Source: an uncultured Candidatus Melainabacteria bacterium
GTDB taxonomy: Bacteria; Cyanobacteriota; Vampirovibrionia; Gastranaerophilales; Gastranaerophilaceae
Direction: 5' to 3'
DNA: 36,156 nt
NCBI GenBank assembly: GCA_934693235.1
Contig: CAKUUY010000018.1
Span: forward strand, 1-36,156
Below, one piece after another: positions 16,331-24,295 of this stretch (position 1 is the stretch's first letter; the number at the start of each line of letters is the position of its first letter). Below the pieces are notes generated by a model. It ran no database searches. It saw only the letters and a list, made by a program, of their open reading frames with translations, and was not told where the DNA came from. The position numbers were made by a program, and so were the translations under genes.

Positions 16331-18209
16331 TCATTTTCTCCAATTTTAATCTATTATTTATCTTATCTCTAAGCTGCATTTGAATTTTTAGGGCTTCCGT
16401 TTCATTATCATTTGCGCTTTTATATAAATTTCTAATTTTTTCTTTTTCTTTTTCATTTTGGCACTCATTGATTTTGTTAATATTTTCTCTGATTGCCGTT
16501 AAAAAGTCGGTGTCATCAAGGTTCTGAAATGATTCTGAGATACTAATCATCTCTGTTATAAGCTTTTGGACTTCCGGTTCATTTACGTAAGTTGTATATA
16601 GCTTATCAACCAATTCTTTCACATTATTTACGGTACATGTTAATTTGTCAATTGTAGATTTTACATTTATTAACGTTTCGTCCGTAAACGGGGTATTGCC
16701 TATAATTCGACTTATTTCATCCAGTGAAAAATGGCTGTCGTTTACAAGAAAAACGCTCAATAAATTTTTTTGCGCTTTTTGAGAGATTGGTATATTTTTC
16801 TTAACAATTCGTGCAACGTCATTTTTTTTAACAACTTCAGACCTAGAAGCCATACTTAACTCTGTTAATAAAGCTTTTTCATCAACCTGAATTGCATCAG
16901 ACACCATTTTTACATACTCTGCTTGAATAATTTTGTTTTGAATTTCCATCAAAAGCGGAATTATTTCTTTAACAAGTTTTGTTTTTTCAATGGGGGTTTT
17001 AGGTTTTTGTTTAAGCATATTGTTCAATTGAAAATCAATCAAAAGTGGAGCGTGTTCCATATATTCTTTATAGCTGTCTGCTCCGACAGAGCGAATAAAT
17101 TCATCGGGGTCTTTACCTTCAGGAGGTGCAATTACTCTGATTTCACAAGAATATTTGTCATTTGATGTTGAAATATAGCTTTCATCAAACTGTTTGATAT
17201 TACCTAAGCCTTTGAAAGATTCTTTAATTAATTCAGCATTTCTGTTTGTTGCTTTTTGTCCGGCCAAATCTGTATCGAAAGACAGATAAATTTTTCTTGA
17301 CGGTGTATAACGTGACAAAAGTTTAATATGGTCAGGAGTTAGAGCTGTTCCACAAGATGCGACAGCATTTCTAATTCCGTGTGCTTGGGCAGAAATTACG
17401 TCAAAATACCCTTCCATCAGAACCACACTATCTTCTTCTTTAATCGCATCTTTTGCTGTATAAAGTCCGTACAGTAATTTGCTTTTGTTATAAATCAGAG
17501 AGTCTGATGAATTCAAATATTTTGGCATTTGACCATCTTCTACTGCACGAGCACCAAATGCAACAAAGTCACCAAATTCGTTTTGAATAGGAATGATAGC
17601 GCGATTTCTAAATCTGTCAATATATTCTCCTTCTTTAGTCTTTATAATAAGACCGGCCTTTTCCATAACATTTTCTGAAAAATCGTGTCTGAATTTTTTA
17701 TAAAACATTGCATAAGCTTTTGGTGCAATTCCTAGGTTATATTTTTCAATAATTTCTTTTGTAATGCCGCGATTTTTAAGATAATCAAGAACTTTCAGCG
17801 TTTCAGGTTCTTTATCCATCAAAAGACGAAGATTATAAAACTCTGCAGCTTTTGCACAAGCTCTAACCATTTCTTCTTTGTCTTCTTTGGGAATAGAGGA
17901 AGATTTGTGCATATTTTTTGGCATTTCAAGTCCGAATTTTTCGGCTAACTCTTTAATTACGTCCATAAACTCTTTATTTTGAGTTTTCATAATAAACGTA
18001 ATAGCGTCACCACCTGCACCACAGCCGAAACATTTGTAAATTCCCATAGACGGATTTACGGAAAAAGAAGGAGTTTTTTCTTTGTGAAAAGGACATAATC
18101 CCCAGTAATGACTACCATTTTTTTTCAAAATAACTTGTTGTGATACTACATCTACTATATCAAGTCGGTCTTTTATTTGTGTAACTAATTCTTCAAATGA
18201 CTTCGCCAT
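16323..18209 (-). CDS. dnaG: DNA primase
   Basis: 628 aa. Makes RNA primers for lagging-strand synthesis at the replication fork. The CHC2 zinc ribbon is complete (C39, H42, C60, C63). The TOPRIM catalytic centre is visible as M-E-G-Y-F-D (265-270) and F-D-T-D (311-314). The C-terminal ~200 residues are helical and divergent, as expected for the DnaB-helicase-binding part. It starts at ATG 18209, overlaps rpoD at its end, and is divergent from the metallophosphoesterase with a 72-nt gap. Standard length and intact motifs; no oddities. Confidence 0.96.
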   Translation of the reverse strand: MAKSFEELVTQIKDRLDIVDVVSQQVILKKNGSHYWGLCPFHKEKTPSFSVNPSMGIYKCFGCGAGGDAITFIMKTQNKEFMDVIKELAEKFGLEMPKNMHKSSSIPKEDKEEMVRACAKAAEFYNLRLLMDKEPETLKVLDYLKNRGITKEIIEKYNLGIAPKAYAMFYKKFRHDFSENVMEKAGLIIKTKEGEYIDRFRNRAIIPIQNEFGDFVAFGARAVEDGQMPKYLNSSDSLIYNKSKLLYGLYTAKDAIKEEDSVVLMEGYFDVISAQAHGIRNAVASCGTALTPDHIKLLSRYTPSRKIYLSFDTDLAGQKATNRNAELIKESFKGLGNIKQFDESYISTSNDKYSCEIRVIAPPEGKDPDEFIRSVGADSYKEYMEHAPLLIDFQLNNMLKQKPKTPIEKTKLVKEIIPLLMEIQNKIIQAEYVKMVSDAIQVDEKALLTELSMASRSEVVKKNDVARIVKKNIPISQKAQKNLLSVFLVNDSHFSLDEISRIIGNTPFTDETLINVKSTIDKLTCTVNNVKELVDKLYTTYVNEPEVQKLITEMISISESFQNLDDTDFLTAIRENINKINECQNEKEKEKIRNLYKSANDNETEALKIQMQLRDKINNRLKLEKMNE

Positions 18210-18243
18210 AACAACATTTTAGCATTAATAAAAATTTTATCAA

Positions 18244-18274
18244 TTGAGGTTTTTAATTTTTTATTATGTATAAT
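18244..18274 (+). promoter_or_regulatory. Promoter placing transcription start at or next to an ATG
   Basis: TTGAGG (18244-18249), 19 nt, then a perfect TATAAT (18269-18274). The predicted start falls at about 18281, and the ATG of the phosphoesterase is 18282, so the mRNA would have almost no leader. No ribosome site is seen. Confidence 0.5.
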
Positions 18275-18281
18275 CTATGTT

Positions 18282-19055
18282 ATGAAATTACTTTTTTGTT
18301 TCGTTATAATTTTAATTTGTCTTTTAATATGGTCGGTATTTATTGAGCCAAATATTTTGACCGTAAATCATTTGACTATTCAAGATGAACAATTAAAAGG
18401 TTTAAAGTTGGTTTTTGCGTCTGATTTTCATATAAAACCTTTTGAAATGAAGAGATTAGATAAAACTATTAAAGCAATAAATGAGGAAAATGCAGATATA
18501 GTTTTGCTTGGCGGGGATTATGTAAACGGGCATAAAAAAGGCAATTCTCTTCCAATTCAAGATATTGCAAAAAGTTTTTCTAAAATAAAGTCAAAGTACG
18601 GAACTTATGCTGTTGTTGGAAATCATGACGGATGGCAGGGAAAAGAAGAGGTTATTTCGGCATTAGAAGAAAATAATGTAAAAGTTTTATTTAACAGTAA
18701 TATTTGTCTTGAAAAATTTTGTATAGCAGGGGTTGATGACTTGCAAACAGGAAACCCTGATATTCCAAGGGCTTTAATCGGAGTTAATAAACCTGTAATT
18801 TTGTTGAGTCATACTCCGGACATAATGCCAGATGTTCCATATGATGTAAATTTAACACTGGCAGGACATCTTCACGGAGGACAAATAAGGCTAAAAGAAG
18901 CAATAATTACACCATCAGTGTATGGTAAAAAGTACGCAAACGGATTTTTGATTGACAAAGGGAGGAAAATATACACCTCAAAAGGATTGGGAACGAGTAT
19001 ATTGCCAATAAGATTTAATTGTTTCCCTGAAATTGTAGTTGTAGAGTTTAAATAA
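18282..19055 (+). CDS. Membrane-anchored calcineurin-like metallophosphoesterase (YkuE/LpxG-like)
   Basis: 257 aa. One N-terminal membrane helix (3-20) is followed by a complete two-metal phosphoesterase core: S-D-F-H (47-50), G-G-D-Y (77-80), G-N-H-D (113-116), S-H-T-P-D (176-180) and G-H-L-H-G-G (195-200). Proteins of this YkuE-type group hydrolyse phosphate esters or pyrophosphates at membranes; some (LpxG in Chlamydia) are UDP-diacylglucosamine hydrolases of lipid A synthesis, which is possible here but unproven. It sits alone on the plus strand between dnaG and a converging binding protein, whose stop lies 3 nt away. The mRNA appears nearly leaderless. Metal-site integrity is clear; the substrate is not. 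Confidence 0.85.
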   Translation: MKLLFCFVIILICLLIWSVFIEPNILTVNHLTIQDEQLKGLKLVFASDFHIKPFEMKRLDKTIKAINEENADIVLLGGDYVNGHKKGNSLPIQDIAKSFSKIKSKYGTYAVVGNHDGWQGKEEVISALEENNVKVLFNSNICLEKFCIAGVDDLQTGNPDIPRALIGVNKPVILLSHTPDIMPDVPYDVNLTLAGHLHGGQIRLKEAIITPSVYGKKYANGFLIDKGRKIYTSKGLGTSILPIRFNCFPEIVVVEFK

Positions 19056-19058
19056 TAT

Positions 19059-19835
19059 TTATTTAATTTTCCATTTTTCCTGAAGTCTGTTTAATTTCCC
19101 TGAACTTTGGAGATTGTCTATAATATAATTCACTTTCGTATTTAGGTTAAGTGAAGAGTCGTCTTTTCTGAAAACTACTGCATAAGGTTCTTTTGAATAC
19201 CTTTTTGGTAAAAGTTTTACGGATTTGTCATTTGTTGAAAATCCTAAAAGAATTGTATCATCTGCCACAATTCCGTCTGCTTTGCCTGATTTTAATGCGT
19301 TATAGGCTTCTTGATATGTTTTGTAGCCAATTACGGAGACTTCCGGAACATTGGAACGCAAATTCTTTTCACTTGTTGAGCCGAATACAATTATCAACTT
19401 TTTCCCGCTAAAATCGTGTAAAGACGTAGCTTTGCTTGCTCTCTTTACCAAAATTGCTTGACCTGCCATATAATAAGGCGATGAAAAGTTTAAAAATTGT
19501 TGTCTCTGCGGTGTAATTGACATTGTGGCAACCAAACAATCAACTTCCCCTGAATTAAGTTTCATAATTCTGTTAGAAGCTGTAACGGGAACAAATTCCA
19601 CCTTTTTTTCGTCACCTAAAATTCCTTTTGCGATTAGTTTTGCCAAATCTGCGTCATAGCCGATTGTAAATCCGTTTTTGTCTTTAAAACCGAATGGTGG
19701 TGCATCATTTCTAATTCCGACAATTAACTTGTCACGTTGTATAACTGTGTTCAAATCATCTTTGACAGCAGCTTTTTTGCCACAGCCACAACAGATTAAA
19801 CATAAAAATAATAATGCTAAAACTAGTTTTTTCAT
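19059..19835 (-). CDS. Amino-acid-type ABC transporter substrate-binding lipoprotein (SBP_bac_3)
   Basis: 258 aa. The N-terminus is a lipoprotein signal (hydrophobic run, then C-C-G-C-G-K-K; Cys18 most likely lipidated). The mature part is a family-3 periplasmic binding protein with L-I-V-G-I-R-N-D-A-P-P-F-G-F, the typical G-Y-D-A-D-L-A-K-L-I-A-K, N-R-I-M-K-L-N-S-G-E-V-D, and F-S-S-P-Y-Y, matching polar amino acid binding proteins. No permease or ATPase gene is adjacent, so it is an orphan here, and its partners must be encoded elsewhere or it may act as a sensor. It converges with the phosphoesterase with 3 nt between stop codons and no terminator hairpin visible in that gap. Confidence 0.88.
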   Translation of the reverse strand: MKKLVLALLFLCLICCGCGKKAAVKDDLNTVIQRDKLIVGIRNDAPPFGFKDKNGFTIGYDADLAKLIAKGILGDEKKVEFVPVTASNRIMKLNSGEVDCLVATMSITPQRQQFLNFSSPYYMAGQAILVKRASKATSLHDFSGKKLIIVFGSTSEKNLRSNVPEVSVIGYKTYQEAYNALKSGKADGIVADDTILLGFSTNDKSVKLLPKRYSKEPYAVVFRKDDSSLNLNTKVNYIIDNLQSSGKLNRLQEKWKIK

Positions 19836-19943
19836 AATTATTTACTTTACTATAAAATTTTATATGGTGCAATGTATAAGGATAGCAAAAATTTTTTTTA
19901 GGTGTTTTAAATGAACAAGTAATATTTATGAGGAGTATAAAAT

Positions 19944-20582
19944 ATGAAAACAAACAGTATTCAAAATAACAACACAAGTTTTGGTATGGCATTAAAAATT
20001 AATCCAAAACTTAAACCGCAATTACTATCGGCACATTCTGCAACAATTGAACGTTTTCAAAAAATTGGAAAAGAAGCTGAAAATGTAAAGCTATATGATG
20101 TTTGTTATGAAAAAGATATTTATATTCCGAGTGTAAGAAGTGTTGTTAACAAAGATGGTAAAGACTATTTTGCAGAAATGAAAAGACAAGAACAACTTTT
20201 AGGAAAACCATATACGCTTACATATGGTGATGAAACTTACCAAGGATATAATCCAAAAGAACCTCCGATTTTTAAAACATTATATAAAGAAGAAGCACCA
20301 GAAAAATATAGACAATATGCAAGTTTACCAAATGATCACGAAAAAGCGGTTGCGTTGAGTAAAATTCTAGAAGAACGAGACATGAAATATATGAAACAAA
20401 AAGAAATTGCAAAGCAAGTAGAGTTAGTTAAAGAAACCAGACTAAAAGAAGAAAAGGAAAAACATGGAATTGTGGTAGATAATTTGTTATCACAGTATCA
20501 ATATAATTTTGAACAAAAAACTGAAAAAAGTAGCCTTTGGAAAAAATTAACAAATAAATTTATTTCGCTTCTTTTAAAATAA
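19944..20582 (+). CDS. Hypothetical helical protein with N-terminal S-F-G-M motif
   Basis: 212 aa, with a GAGGAG ribosome site. No known domain is recognised and there is no signal peptide. The N-terminus (MKTNSIQNNNTSFGMALKIN) has a polar Asn-rich lead followed by S-F-G, similar to the N-I-S-F-T-G start of the protein at 34593. The middle is Tyr/Lys/Pro-rich, and residues ~130-175 form a charged helix (K-x-K-E-I-A-K-Q-V-E-L-V-K-E-T-R-L). The C-terminus is a short amphipathic basic helix. Its last 23 nt overlap the converging gene at 20560-21231, so the two transcripts are complementary at their ends. Probably lineage-specific. Confidence 0.65.
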   Translation: MKTNSIQNNNTSFGMALKINPKLKPQLLSAHSATIERFQKIGKEAENVKLYDVCYEKDIYIPSVRSVVNKDGKDYFAEMKRQEQLLGKPYTLTYGDETYQGYNPKEPPIFKTLYKEEAPEKYRQYASLPNDHEKAVALSKILEERDMKYMKQKEIAKQVELVKETRLKEEKEKHGIVVDNLLSQYQYNFEQKTEKSSLWKKLTNKFISLLLK

Positions 20583-21231
20583 CGATAGTTTCTTCAATTT
20601 CAGTTTTCAAGTAATCTAATTGTTGATCAATTGTGTTTTCGTTGTATAAATATCCTGCGCCGGTATAGGCAAGGTATGGTTTATACTGTTCTGCTTCACG
20701 TCTTAGTGTAGCAACTGCTTTGGAATGACTGCTCAATTCCTGCAGTTTTTTGAATGAAATAAAGTTAACCTCTGGTTTTCCCTCATACTCATTTTGCATA
20801 TATTCTATGGTTTGAGTTAAGAAAAATACTTTTGCATTGAATTTCTGTACATCCATTTTCTTTTCTATGCATAACAAAAGGTTTTCCAACTGCGGAATAA
20901 TATCTTCGTTTAACTCGTTTACGTAAGGAGAACGTTTATCTTCTTTCAAAATAATATTGACAAAAGCCGGATTGTCTCTCGGAACAGGTTTAATTTCTTG
21001 AGATGAATTGAAATTTTTAGTATCCTCAAAAACGGGTTTTGTTTTTTTCGGTTCTGAAGTCTTGAAGTTTTTGGAAACGTCAGGCAAAGTCCCTACGTAA
21101 CCTTTTCCGTCCGGTTGAATTTCAACTTTTGAAGTGTCTGCTTTTGGTGTGTCTTTTTTCTTCCACCCCCAAGCAAAACAACTTGAATTTGTCAGTATTA
21201 TAGCGATTAATAAAACTAAAAACTTCCTCAT
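20560..21231 (-). CDS. Secreted hypothetical protein
   Basis: 223 aa. A clear signal peptide (MRKFLVLLIAIILTNSSCFA, cut after A-F/S-C-F-A near residue 20) is followed by a Trp/Lys-rich start, a Pro/Lys/Thr linker (25-90), and a helical domain (about 95-220) with L-L-L-C-I-E-K-K-M-D and a C-terminal Glu/Lys helix. The Cys at 18 is inside the signal and not in a good lipobox, so a periplasmic location is more likely than lipidation. No family is recognised. It is encoded upstream of, and in the same direction as, the gap before nothing obvious; prmC lies 51 nt upstream on the same strand and could be co-transcribed with it. Confidence 0.65.
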   Translation of the reverse strand: MRKFLVLLIAIILTNSSCFAWGWKKKDTPKADTSKVEIQPDGKGYVGTLPDVSKNFKTSEPKKTKPVFEDTKNFNSSQEIKPVPRDNPAFVNIILKEDKRSPYVNELNEDIIPQLENLLLCIEKKMDVQKFNAKVFFLTQTIEYMQNEYEGKPEVNFISFKKLQELSSHSKAVATLRREAEQYKPYLAYTGAGYLYNENTIDQQLDYLKTEIEETIVILKEAK

Positions 21232-21282
21232 ATCATGATTATAATGATTGCTAAGGAAAAATCATCATTTGTTTAAATGGTT

Positions 21283-22119
21283 TTAATTGTGTTTCCCGCA
21301 AATAACCCTATCAATTCCGGCTAAATCTTTAATTATCTCAATATCTGAAAAACCATTTTGTGCCATTATTTGTTTAACTTCTTGTGATTGACCGATACCG
21401 AGTTCAAATAACAGATAACCGCCTTTATTTAATATTTTTGGTGTGCCATTTGTGATTTTTTCATAAAATTCAAGACCTTCTTCGTCTTTTGTGTACAAAG
21501 CTAATTCAGGATCAAATTTTACCTCTGTTTGAATATTTCCTTTTTCTTTTTGCGGAATGTAAGGAGGGTTAGAAATAATGATGTCAAAGGTTTCACCTTC
21601 TTTTACGTTTGAAAAAATATCGGATTTTCTAAATATTGCTTTATTAAAAAGATTTAATCTTGAAGCGTTGTCAAGAGCAGTAATTAACGCGTCTGACGAT
21701 ATATCAAGTCCGATAATCTGGCAATCTGTGTGTTTTGCGACCATACAAGCAATACACCCAGAGCCCGTTCCAACATCCAGTGCCATCTTTAAATTATTTT
21801 TGTAAATAATTTCAATTGCTTTTTGTACAAGAATTTCTGTTTCGTCTCTTGGGATAAGCACTGATGGGTTGACAATGAACTTTTCTCCCATAAAGTCTGC
21901 AAATCCGATAATATGTTGAATTGGTTGTCGAGTTTTTGCACGCAATTCCGCTTTTTTCTTAACTATTTGAAGTTTTTCAGTAGTTAATTTATTGCCTAAA
22001 ATAATATCTTTTGTACCATAATTTGCAAAATGTTCTAATAGCATTTTAACTTCTACGTTTGCTTCGTTTGGTTCAATTCCGCTATCAGTTAATATTTTCA
22101 AAATCTCTTGAATACTCAT
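21283..22119 (-). CDS. prmC: Peptide chain release factor N5-glutamine methyltransferase
   Basis: 278 aa. PrmC methylates the Gln of the GGQ motif in release factors RF1/RF2. An N-terminal helical RF-binding domain (1-75) is followed by a Rossmann methyltransferase with the SAM motif A-L-D-V-G-T-G-S-G-C (113-122) and the catalytic N-P-P-Y (184-187) preceded by I-I-I-S. Its start overlaps the end of the upstream 166-aa gene by 35 nt, so translation is probably coupled. prfA, the usual neighbour, is absent. All key residues are present. Confidence 0.94.
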   Translation of the reverse strand: MSIQEILKILTDSGIEPNEANVEVKMLLEHFANYGTKDIILGNKLTTEKLQIVKKKAELRAKTRQPIQHIIGFADFMGEKFIVNPSVLIPRDETEILVQKAIEIIYKNNLKMALDVGTGSGCIACMVAKHTDCQIIGLDISSDALITALDNASRLNLFNKAIFRKSDIFSNVKEGETFDIIISNPPYIPQKEKGNIQTEVKFDPELALYTKDEEGLEFYEKITNGTPKILNKGGYLLFELGIGQSQEVKQIMAQNGFSDIEIIKDLAGIDRVICGKHN

Positions 22120-22585
22120 TTATAATCCTATCTATCTCGTTGCGTGCTTGTAGTTTTGAGGTTAATTCTTGTTTTTCTAAGTTATATTTTTTGCATAATT
22201 TGTCGTAATAGTAAAGTTGCTTTTTGGTTGGAGTTTCTTTTGACATTTTAACTTCGCGTAAAAAAGCTCGTTTTTTCTTTTCATATTCTTTTTGTGCCTG
22301 AATTATCGGTTCTTGTTTTTTCTTGTAATCATAGTATTTTCGGCATTCTTTCAGGTACAACTTTGTATCTTGCAAAAATTTTTCATCACCAAGGTAATTT
22401 TCTAAAAATTCAAAATGAGGATTATTTATCTCAAAATAGTAATTTTCATCATCCAAAAACTTGTCCAAAATGTCATCTACAGATAATTCCGGCGATTTTT
22501 TCACCAAAGCACGCAAAAAATTGCATAAAGCAGATTTTTGGTTCTTTGTCATATCTAAATAAATTTGATTTTTAACCTGATACAC
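22085..22585 (-). CDS. Hypothetical charged helical protein upstream of prmC
   Basis: 166 aa from a GTG at 22585, chosen because GAGAGG lies about 8 nt upstream; an ATG 11 codons later (22552) is an alternative. It is rich in Lys, Glu and Tyr. Residues 1-70 may be a small helical domain, and residues ~80-160 form a long charged coiled coil (Y-K-K-K-Q-E-P-I-I-Q-A-Q-K-E-Y-E-K-K-K). No known family. It overlaps prmC by 35 nt and follows a 54-aa gene, so these three probably form one operon. A role linked to translation is suggested only by that context. Confidence 0.6.
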   Translation of the reverse strand: MYQVKNQIYLDMTKNQKSALCNFLRALVKKSPELSVDDILDKFLDDENYYFEINNPHFEFLENYLGDEKFLQDTKLYLKECRKYYDYKKKQEPIIQAQKEYEKKKRAFLREVKMSKETPTKKQLYYYDKLCKKYNLEKQELTSKLQARNEIDRIINEYSRDFENIN

Positions 22586-22603
22586 TACTAGCCTCTCATA
22601 CTG

Positions 22604-22768
22604 CTATTTTTTAAATAAATCTTTAACACTGAATTTGCCAATGTTTTCATTATGAAACTCAAGGAATTTTTTTGCAATAGGGTTGGTTTGTCGAGAAACC
22701 TTCTTTTCAGTGTGTTTTTCGACGGATTCTGTTTTATTTTCTATTACTGTAAATTCTCTCTTGTCCAT
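22604..22768 (-). CDS. Small 54-aa basic protein
   Basis: An open frame from ATG 22768 to TAG 22604 encodes 54 residues starting MDKREFTVIENKTES and ending FSVKDLFKK. It is rich in Lys and Glu with a plausible C-terminal helix (N-P-I-A-K-K-F-L-E-F-H). AGAGG lies 12 nt before the ATG and a perfect TATAAT (minus strand, 22775-22780) overlaps that site, so the message would be near-leaderless if that -10 is used. It is followed 18 nt later by the start of the 166-aa gene in the same direction. No family is recognised. Supported by length, ribosome site and operon position only. Confidence 0.5.
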   Translation of the reverse strand: MDKREFTVIENKTESVEKHTEKKVSRQTNPIAKKFLEFHNENIGKFSVKDLFKK

Positions 22769-22815
22769 AAAATTATTATACCTCTATTCTAATAAAAAAG
22801 TTTTCATACAAAAAA

Positions 22816-22846
22816 TTGACATTTTTTTATATAAAAAGTATATAAT
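22816..22846 (+). promoter_or_regulatory. Consensus promoter pointing antisense into the BioD-like gene
   Basis: TTGACA (22816-22821) is followed by TATATAAT (22839-22846), giving 17-19 nt spacing. Transcription would run on the plus strand across the 3' end of the minus-strand gene at 22858-23571. A small dyad GTTAC-attt-GTAAC lies at 22857-22870. The region is extremely AT-rich, so chance is possible. Confidence 0.4.
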
Positions 22847-22857
22847 ATTACATTTCG

Positions 22858-23571
22858 TTACATTTGTAACTTCCCAATTCTAACCTGAAAAACGCCCTCA
22901 ATGTCCACTCCATTAAGAATTTCGGCTATTAAATCGCTTGGGTTAACAGTTTTTTCAAATGTTGGTAAAATTCCCAAAATCTTTACTTCGGTGTACTCTT
23001 CAATCAAACGTGGTAAAAGTTTAATATTTACATTATCGCAATTTTGCGGATAATTATTGAGAATAACTCCGCGAATATTTATACCGTTTTCTTTGGCATG
23101 ATTTATTGGGAGAATTATGTTGTTAATAGAGGTTTGTTGGGCGGAAGCAACCATCAACAATGGTAAATCAAGGCTTTTAATCATGTCTTCTTCTAAAAAA
23201 TTTTTGCTTAAGGGTGAAGCCAGTCCTGAAACACCATCAACAACAAGACATTCGTTTATATTTTGGATATTTTGATAGTCTCTTAATATAATATCTCTTT
23301 CAATTATAATATTTTCGGTAGCTGCAGCCAAAAGTGGTGAGTTTTTTGCTTTAAAAATATATGAATAATAAGTTTTTATATATGGATCAACAAATCTTAT
23401 AAAAGCGATATCAGAGGACTGCACAAAGCCATTAAGAGCAATAGCTCCGGTTTCTATCGGTTTGTAAATACCTGCAGAATACCCGAGACAACTCATTGTA
23501 GCAGCCAATCCGGTTGTTACAAAAATTTTATCAGAATTTTCGTCTACCCCTGTTACATACAAATCAAGCAT
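22858..23571 (-). CDS. Dethiobiotin-synthetase-like (BioD) protein with altered P-loop
   Basis: 237 aa, the usual BioD size. Family signs are the N-terminal Y-V-T-G-V-D (5-10), K-P-I-E-T-G (37-42), D-G-V-S-G-L-A-S-P-L (112-121, BioD E-G-A-G-G-x-x-x-P-L), and the end of the NTPase fold. BioD closes the ureido ring of biotin using ATP and CO2. The nucleotide loop, normally G-T-D-T-x-V-G-K-T, reads G-V-D-E-N-S-D-K-I: the Lys (15) stays but the Gly before it and the Thr after it are lost. No other bio genes are near. It may be a diverged BioD with weak activity or a related NTPase with another role. No ribosome site is visible before its ATG. Confidence 0.65.
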   Translation of the reverse strand: MLDLYVTGVDENSDKIFVTTGLAATMSCLGYSAGIYKPIETGAIALNGFVQSSDIAFIRFVDPYIKTYYSYIFKAKNSPLLAAATENIIIERDIILRDYQNIQNINECLVVDGVSGLASPLSKNFLEEDMIKSLDLPLLMVASAQQTSINNIILPINHAKENGINIRGVILNNYPQNCDNVNIKLLPRLIEEYTEVKILGILPTFEKTVNPSDLIAEILNGVDIEGVFQVRIGKLQM

Positions 23572-23682
23572 ACGCTAATACTAGCATGGGGGAAATGGGG
23601 TTGTAAAGGTGTGCAGATGCCTTATCGTCTTAACGTCCTAGTGCGTAGCAACTTAGTAACTTTTAAATATTAACTTAACGTA

Positions 23683-23711
23683 TTGACAAAATTTGACTTT
23701 TGTGATATAAA
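23683..23711 (+). promoter_or_regulatory. Strong sigma-70 promoter upstream of the paired small genes
   Basis: TTGACA (23683-23688), exactly 17 nt, TATAAA (23706-23711). Predicted start near 23718. The preceding 23572-23682 contains no gene; 23617-23665 has CTTATCGTCTTAACG...CTTAGTAAC text resembling dispersed extragenic repeats. Confidence 0.75.
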
Positions 23712-23736
23712 ACTAGTGGGGTAAATGTATATTTAT

Positions 23737-23767
23737 AAGTCTTGTCAATAACGAGACTTTTTTTTTT
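23737..23767 (+). terminator. Intrinsic terminator or attenuator 25 nt after the promoter start
   Basis: AAGTCTTGT (23737-23745), loop CAATA, ACGAGACTT (23751-23759) and then eight T. One T-G pair in the stem. Transcripts from the 23683 promoter would end here after about 50 nt unless read through into the gene at 23909. 23768-23890 has no other clear signal. Confidence 0.8.
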
Positions 23768-23908
23768 CGGAAGATTGTTTATTTTAGTATGTTTTCGCCC
23801 TTTGTAAACATTATGTAACAAATGACCTTATTTGTTAAAGTTTTTGATTAAAAAATCCGAGATAGAAATTACTGATAGAGCAATAGATAATTGGAGGTAA
23901 AACTTTAA

Positions 23909-24271
23909 ATGGATTCAAAAACTGAAAACGCTATGGTCATGGACAGCAATACTATTGCTAATGGCATTATGAGGGATATTAATGACATTGACCATATGGA
24001 AAAAATGCTTAGCAGTGAATTGAGTTCCGAAGATTTGTTTAGAATTGATTGTGCAATTCTTTCTTCTCTAAAAAATACAACTGATTTTTCAAGAGATTTG
24101 TTACAACAACTTGAAAAAGGTCAATTTAAAGAGATGGCTGTGAAAGAAAAAACAAAAACAATTGATAAACAATTAGCCGAAATTCAGAAAAATACTATGA
24201 TCGACATTACAATGCCCCTACAAAATATGTTTGATGAAATGGCATCTTATGTCTCGGAAGCTTTTGTATAG
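23909..24271 (+). CDS. Small acidic helical protein, first of a tandem pair
   Basis: 120 aa; GGAGG 12 nt upstream. Met/Asp/Glu-rich and predicted all-helical, without a signal peptide or membrane segment. The C-terminal stretch D-I-T-M-P-L-Q-N-M-F-D-E-M-A-S-Y-V-S matches the C-terminal stretch of the next gene, the only shared region. No known family. It lies behind a consensus promoter and terminator-like leader (23683-23767), so it may be controlled by attenuation or read-through. A 24-nt gap to the next gene suggests an operon of two small proteins ended by the 24593 hairpin. Function unknown; adaptor or regulator roles are possible but there is no direct evidence. Confidence 0.7.
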   Translation: MDSKTENAMVMDSNTIANGIMRDINDIDHMEKMLSSELSSEDLFRIDCAILSSLKNTTDFSRDLLQQLEKGQFKEMAVKEKTKTIDKQLAEIQKNTMIDITMPLQNMFDEMASYVSEAFV

Positions 24272-24295
24272 AGAAAATAATAAGGAGTTGAAATT

